DNA of 18,099 bases from Burkholderiales bacterium (GTDB lineage Bacteria; Pseudomonadota; Gammaproteobacteria; Burkholderiales; SG8-41). A program made the translations under genes and the position numbers. The stretch spans positions 1 to 18,099 of the forward strand of contig JAIESJ010000136.1 in NCBI GenBank assembly GCA_019746155.1. The letters are read 5' to 3'. The notes below the pieces were generated by a model. The model was not told where the DNA came from. It made no database searches and saw only the letters and a program-made list of their open reading frames with translations. Shown piece after piece: positions 17,362 to 18,099 of this stretch (positions within the stretch are counted from its first letter, which is position 1; each line of letters starts with the position of its first letter).

Positions 17362-18099
17362 TTATGAGCACAATAACACATCCATTTTTTGATGATACTC
17401 GCTCTGGCCTTGTGCGCGTTTCGTCTTGATTGCGGTGAGAATTTTTTCTGGAGTCGCCGGCAGCGAGGTAATGCGCACGCCGACCGCATTGTGTATGGCA
17501 TTGAGGATCGCCGCTGCCGTTGGCACGGACGTCGGCTCGCCGACGCCCTTGGCGCCGAACGGCCCGGTCGGGTCGTAGCTGTCCACGATATCGACCTCGA
17601 TCTCCGGCATGTCGAGACCCTCCACCTCGCCCGTTTCGTCGTCCACGTCGACCTCTGCGATCTGGGTGGCGTAAACATAAGTGCTGAACGGCTTGCCCTG
17701 GCCGGTTTCGGGGTCCATGCCTCGAGTTGATCGGGCTTCACGCCCAGCCTCGGCGCCGCAACATCGTACAAAATCGTTTTGGCCTTCTCGGCGGCGAGCC
17801 TGACCGCATTCCCTGTCACATAAGTGGTACGGCTGGCGATCGCCCCGGTGTCCATGGGTGTCGTATCGGTGTCGGCGGAGACCACATGCACATCGTCAGT
17901 GGCGATGCCCAGGGCTTCTGCCGCGATCTGGCCGAGAACAGTCAGCGAACCCTGGCCCGTCTCCACCGTGCCCGTAAGGAGCGTCGCGGTGCCGTCCTCG
18001 TTGACCTTCACCACCGCGGCGCTGGGGTTGGCCGCGACCGTGAAGCCTATCGGATACCACATGCAGGCGATGCCGCGCCCGCGCCGTTTCATGAGCGCG
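17362..18099 (-). pseudogene. Molybdopterin-binding subunit of a xanthine dehydrogenase/aldehyde oxidase-family enzyme, internally deleted, 5' end outside the window
   Basis: The frame is open from the right edge and reads as the later part of a MoCo-binding large subunit: GIACMWYPIGFT, then VETGQGSLTVLGQIAAEALG and TTPMDTGAIASRTTYVTGNA. At about 17716-17726, after LGVKPDQLE, the frame breaks. Homology resumes in another frame with MDPETGQGKPFSTYVYATQI and AEVDVDDETGEVEG. At about 17615-17622 that sequence joins directly to LDMPEIEVDIVDSYDPTGPF, skipping the block that normally holds the AHDVGRAINP-type motif and its surroundings, roughly 60-80 residues by family experience. The C-terminus GAKGVGEPTS, with the catalytic Glu, and ITSLPATPEKIL is intact. 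One junction shifts the frame and the other does not. Such enzymes hydroxylate aromatic or heterocyclic substrates or oxidise CO; the substrate cannot be told. The protein is almost certainly non-functional. Confidence 0.8.

Overview
The window looks like a GC-rich proteobacterial chromosome, most likely a betaproteobacterium. The reasons are the surE-pcm-nlpD order, a TgpA-type transglutaminase, a perfect FNR/ANR-type palindrome, and remnants of CoA-transferase, nitrilase and molybdenum-hydroxylase genes of the kind common in soil and freshwater Betaproteobacteria. The taxonomic call is inference. No rRNA, tRNA, CRISPR array, prophage or insertion sequence was found.

Layout. (1) 1-1505, plus strand: 3' part of a membrane transglutaminase (TgpA/DUF3488 type), running in from outside the window. 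(2) 1636-3991, minus strand: surE, pcm and nlpD in one compact unit. The rpoS gene that commonly follows nlpD is not here. (3) 4174-4848, plus strand: an intact RraA/HMG-aldolase-like gene, divergent from surE. (4) 4874-5461: a scar holding the first 30 codons of a class III CoA-transferase and a carbon-nitrogen hydrolase (nitrilase family) reduced by two internal deletions. (5) 5462-17255, minus strand: a complete glycogen/alpha-glucan cluster transcribed glgP, glgA, glgB, glgX, malQ, glgC. (6) 17362-18099, minus strand: the C-terminal part of a molybdopterin-binding xanthine dehydrogenase/aldehyde oxidase-family subunit, broken by two internal deletions.

How the genes work together. GlgC makes ADP-glucose, GlgA polymerises it and GlgB adds alpha-1,6 branches. 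GlgP releases glucose-1-phosphate, GlgX removes the limit-dextrin branches and MalQ recycles the short maltodextrins. The set is self-sufficient for storing and mobilising glycogen. Two points stand out. GlgC ends right after its catalytic domain and lacks the C-terminal left-handed beta-helix that normally carries allosteric and oligomer contacts. And glgC, last in the cluster, has its own leader with a perfect TTGAT-N4-ATCAA box, suggesting oxygen-dependent control of the committed step.

No wholly new multi-gene system was recognised. The most unusual content is the truncated and probably FNR/ANR-controlled glgC, and the fact that the glycogen cluster is flanked on both sides by genes broken by clean internal deletions.
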